Shown: positions 62,522-64,000 of the stretch, in pieces
How positions within the stretch are numbered: the stretch's first letter is position 1
Layout of the letters: every line of letters starts with the position of its first letter
Assembly: GCA_963693365.1 (NCBI GenBank)
Contig: CAVNZM010000006.1
Coordinates: forward strand, 7,688,001 to 7,752,000
Reading direction: 5' to 3'
DNA from: Amoebidium appalachense
Taxonomy: Eukaryota; Ichthyosporea
Length of the DNA: 64,000 nucleotides
Notes under the pieces: model-generated
What the model was told of the DNA's origin: nothing
Databases searched by the model: none
Seen by the model: the letters and a program-made list of their open reading frames with translations, nothing else
Position numbers and translations under genes: made by a program

Positions 62522-64000
62522 CTATAATTTTGTAGTGATGTGTTTCTCAAGCCAATCAATACATCTAATAAACAGGTCGTAGTTACGCGTGTTTAGTATA
62601 AAATCAAGGATGTTGTAATTTACAGGTAGGCTATCTTTCTGGGTGTCTGTTGTGAATGTGACGTGTGTGTGTTGCGGTATTATGTGGTCTATCAAACTAC
62701 ATTTGGCGATACATGACCGGTTAAACTGGTGTGTGTGTGTGTTGTTTGGGCATGCAAATGATGCCACCTTATACTTATTAGATCTCCACTGTATAGCACG
62801 TGTACAGTAAAAGCGTGGTAATTGATCAATAATACCATCAGCTAGAGAAAGACCAGTTCTACAGGAAGGTAATATGTATTTAGGTGTTATACACTTGCGA
62901 GTGCCATATTTGGCAATATGGTTGAGGCGGTCAGTATATATAAAACGAGACATAAGGCTTAGTTTTTCAAGGTGTATGCTTTCATCGGGTCTAGTGTCGT
63001 GTGGTATCTTTTTCCATTTGTTATATTGCGTGATTATCTTGTGATTGTGTACATGTTTAATAAGTAAGTGGCAGTCCAAAGTCACACACACACTATTGCG
63101 GGGTTTATTTGTATTTGTGCCCAGGGGAGAAGGGGAGAGAGAGGGGAGGAAAGAGGGGAGAGGTGAGGAGGGGACAGGTCGGATAGAGAAGAGAGGGTGG
63201 GAGGGCAAATACTTCTTTAAGCGGCTTATGTGCTTATTGAATTTCAGCGCGAGATAGGATACTCTAGCAGCTATTGGGACCAGACCATATATCGAGAGCG
63301 TTACAGGCCCAGGTTTACAACAGTTGTTAGATAGAAAGGAGGCAACTTCTGCTTCAAGGAAATTTGCCAAGGGTTTAAGCGCTCTAGTTCTCTCTTTCTT
63401 GATCCAAGCGGCGAGAAGGGGTAAACCATATTCACATGCCGGGAAGACAAAAGTGCGAATAAATGTAAGTCTAATAGAAGGATGGAGGGGTGTGTCTTTA
63501 AAAATATTAGCCGAGAAGAAAGCTAACCGCTTACGAGCCAACTCTACCCTCTTTTCGACCATATGGGGAAACATAACACCAACAGAATCAACCGGAACAC
63601 CAAGATATTTGTATTCTGGAACTATAGGTACAGGTTTAGATGATAATGTAAATGTGTGTAAATTGTTAGCTATATCAGGTACAAGAACACCACATTTGTC
63701 TATGTTAAGGATCATAAGGTTTGCCTTGCACCACTCTGACACTACATCGAACAATCTTTGCAGGCGTCTAGGGGTACGGGCAAGGAGGGACAGATCATCA
63801 GCATAGAGAAGTGCAGGCGGAAAGTTATTAATAGGGTCATCGTTTTCGGCGTAAATCTTGACAGCCAAATCATCTATAAATAGGTTAAACAAAAAGGGGC
63901 TAAGCAATGAACCCTGCAAGAGACCTCTAGTACGAGCAAAACCATATGAAAGATGCCCATTAACCACAGCTCTACCATAGGTTTGAGACAAGAGTGCTTC
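62522..64000 (-). mobile_element. Non-LTR retrotransposon reverse transcriptase, C-terminal part (runs off window)
   Basis: About 490 codons open to the window end. RT motifs: GLLQGSLLSPFLFNLFIDDL (palm, region 3-4), LLYADDLSLLA (catalytic YADD), LNIDKCGVLV, YKYLGVPV (region 7), then a long thumb and C-terminal region. It matches the RVT_1 class of LINE-type elements. The fingers and any endonuclease lie beyond 64000. No stop or frameshift in the visible part, so it may be a recent insertion. The 3' flank on this strand is (CA)n then poly(A)-like A38 (the plus-strand T-run), compatible with a LINE tail. Not the same element as the RNase H frame at 58784 as far as can be seen. Confidence 0.88.

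Overview
This window is nuclear DNA of a eukaryote. Every gene is cut into short exons by GT-AG introns. By hand I could join 50 exons across 45 introns in five genes, and the reading frame closes in all five. I cannot name the species. A unicellular or simply organised opisthokont-like eukaryote fits (metazoan-like eRF3 with an overlapping PAM2 motif, UCKL1-type uridine kinase), but that is inference. The non-coding DNA is extreme: dozens of poly(C)/poly(G) runs of 15 to 67 bases, (CA)n/(GT)n, (CT)n, (GCGT)n and (ACGTATAC)n tracts, and one very abundant SINE-like repeat. Most long uninterrupted frames in the window are translations of these simple repeats and are not genes.

Layout. 1-8695: 3' part of a uridine kinase/uracil phosphoribosyltransferase-like gene (UCKL1, + strand), with a 28S rRNA fragment, a tandem array of its own 3' splice site and a TTAA-flanked element in its introns. 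8696-10805: convergent intergenic DNA with a 40-bp perfect palindrome. 10806-16875: CSL4/EXOSC1, the exosome cap subunit (- strand, six exons), with a Tourist-like MITE in its last intron. 16876-17650: shared divergent promoter region. 17651-29746: translation termination factor eRF3 (GSPT1/SUP35, + strand, 12 exons) with a Sup35-like Y/Q/G-rich N-domain. 29747-32737: repeat-rich intergenic DNA. 32738-36736: secreted protein with a bulb-lectin-like domain (+ strand, four exons). 39174-56111: tRNA (guanine37-N1)-methyltransferase TRM5 (+ strand, 18 exons over 17 kb) with a mitochondrial-type leader and an internal start. 57212-61502: BTB-BACK gene on the - strand, broken by at least two frameshifts and apparently split by an RNase H retroelement remnant on the opposite strand (58784-60897). 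62522-64000: end of a non-LTR reverse transcriptase (- strand) that runs off the window.

Three of the five intact genes serve translation or RNA metabolism (CSL4 in RNA decay, eRF3 in termination, TRM5 in tRNA modification); UCKL1 is pyrimidine salvage. There is no operon logic. CSL4 and eRF3 are divergent and may share a promoter.

The two most unusual signals are these. (1) Short copies of exon edges with their splice sites lie in the neighbouring introns of four genes, and one intron carries about a dozen copies of its own branch-site/acceptor region. (2) A SINE-like family, about 18 copies in 64 kb, ends in poly(C) rather than poly(A) and has a 10-bp stem whose two subfamilies differ by compensatory changes; two copies belong to a 725-bp element that appears identical at two sites 26 kb apart.
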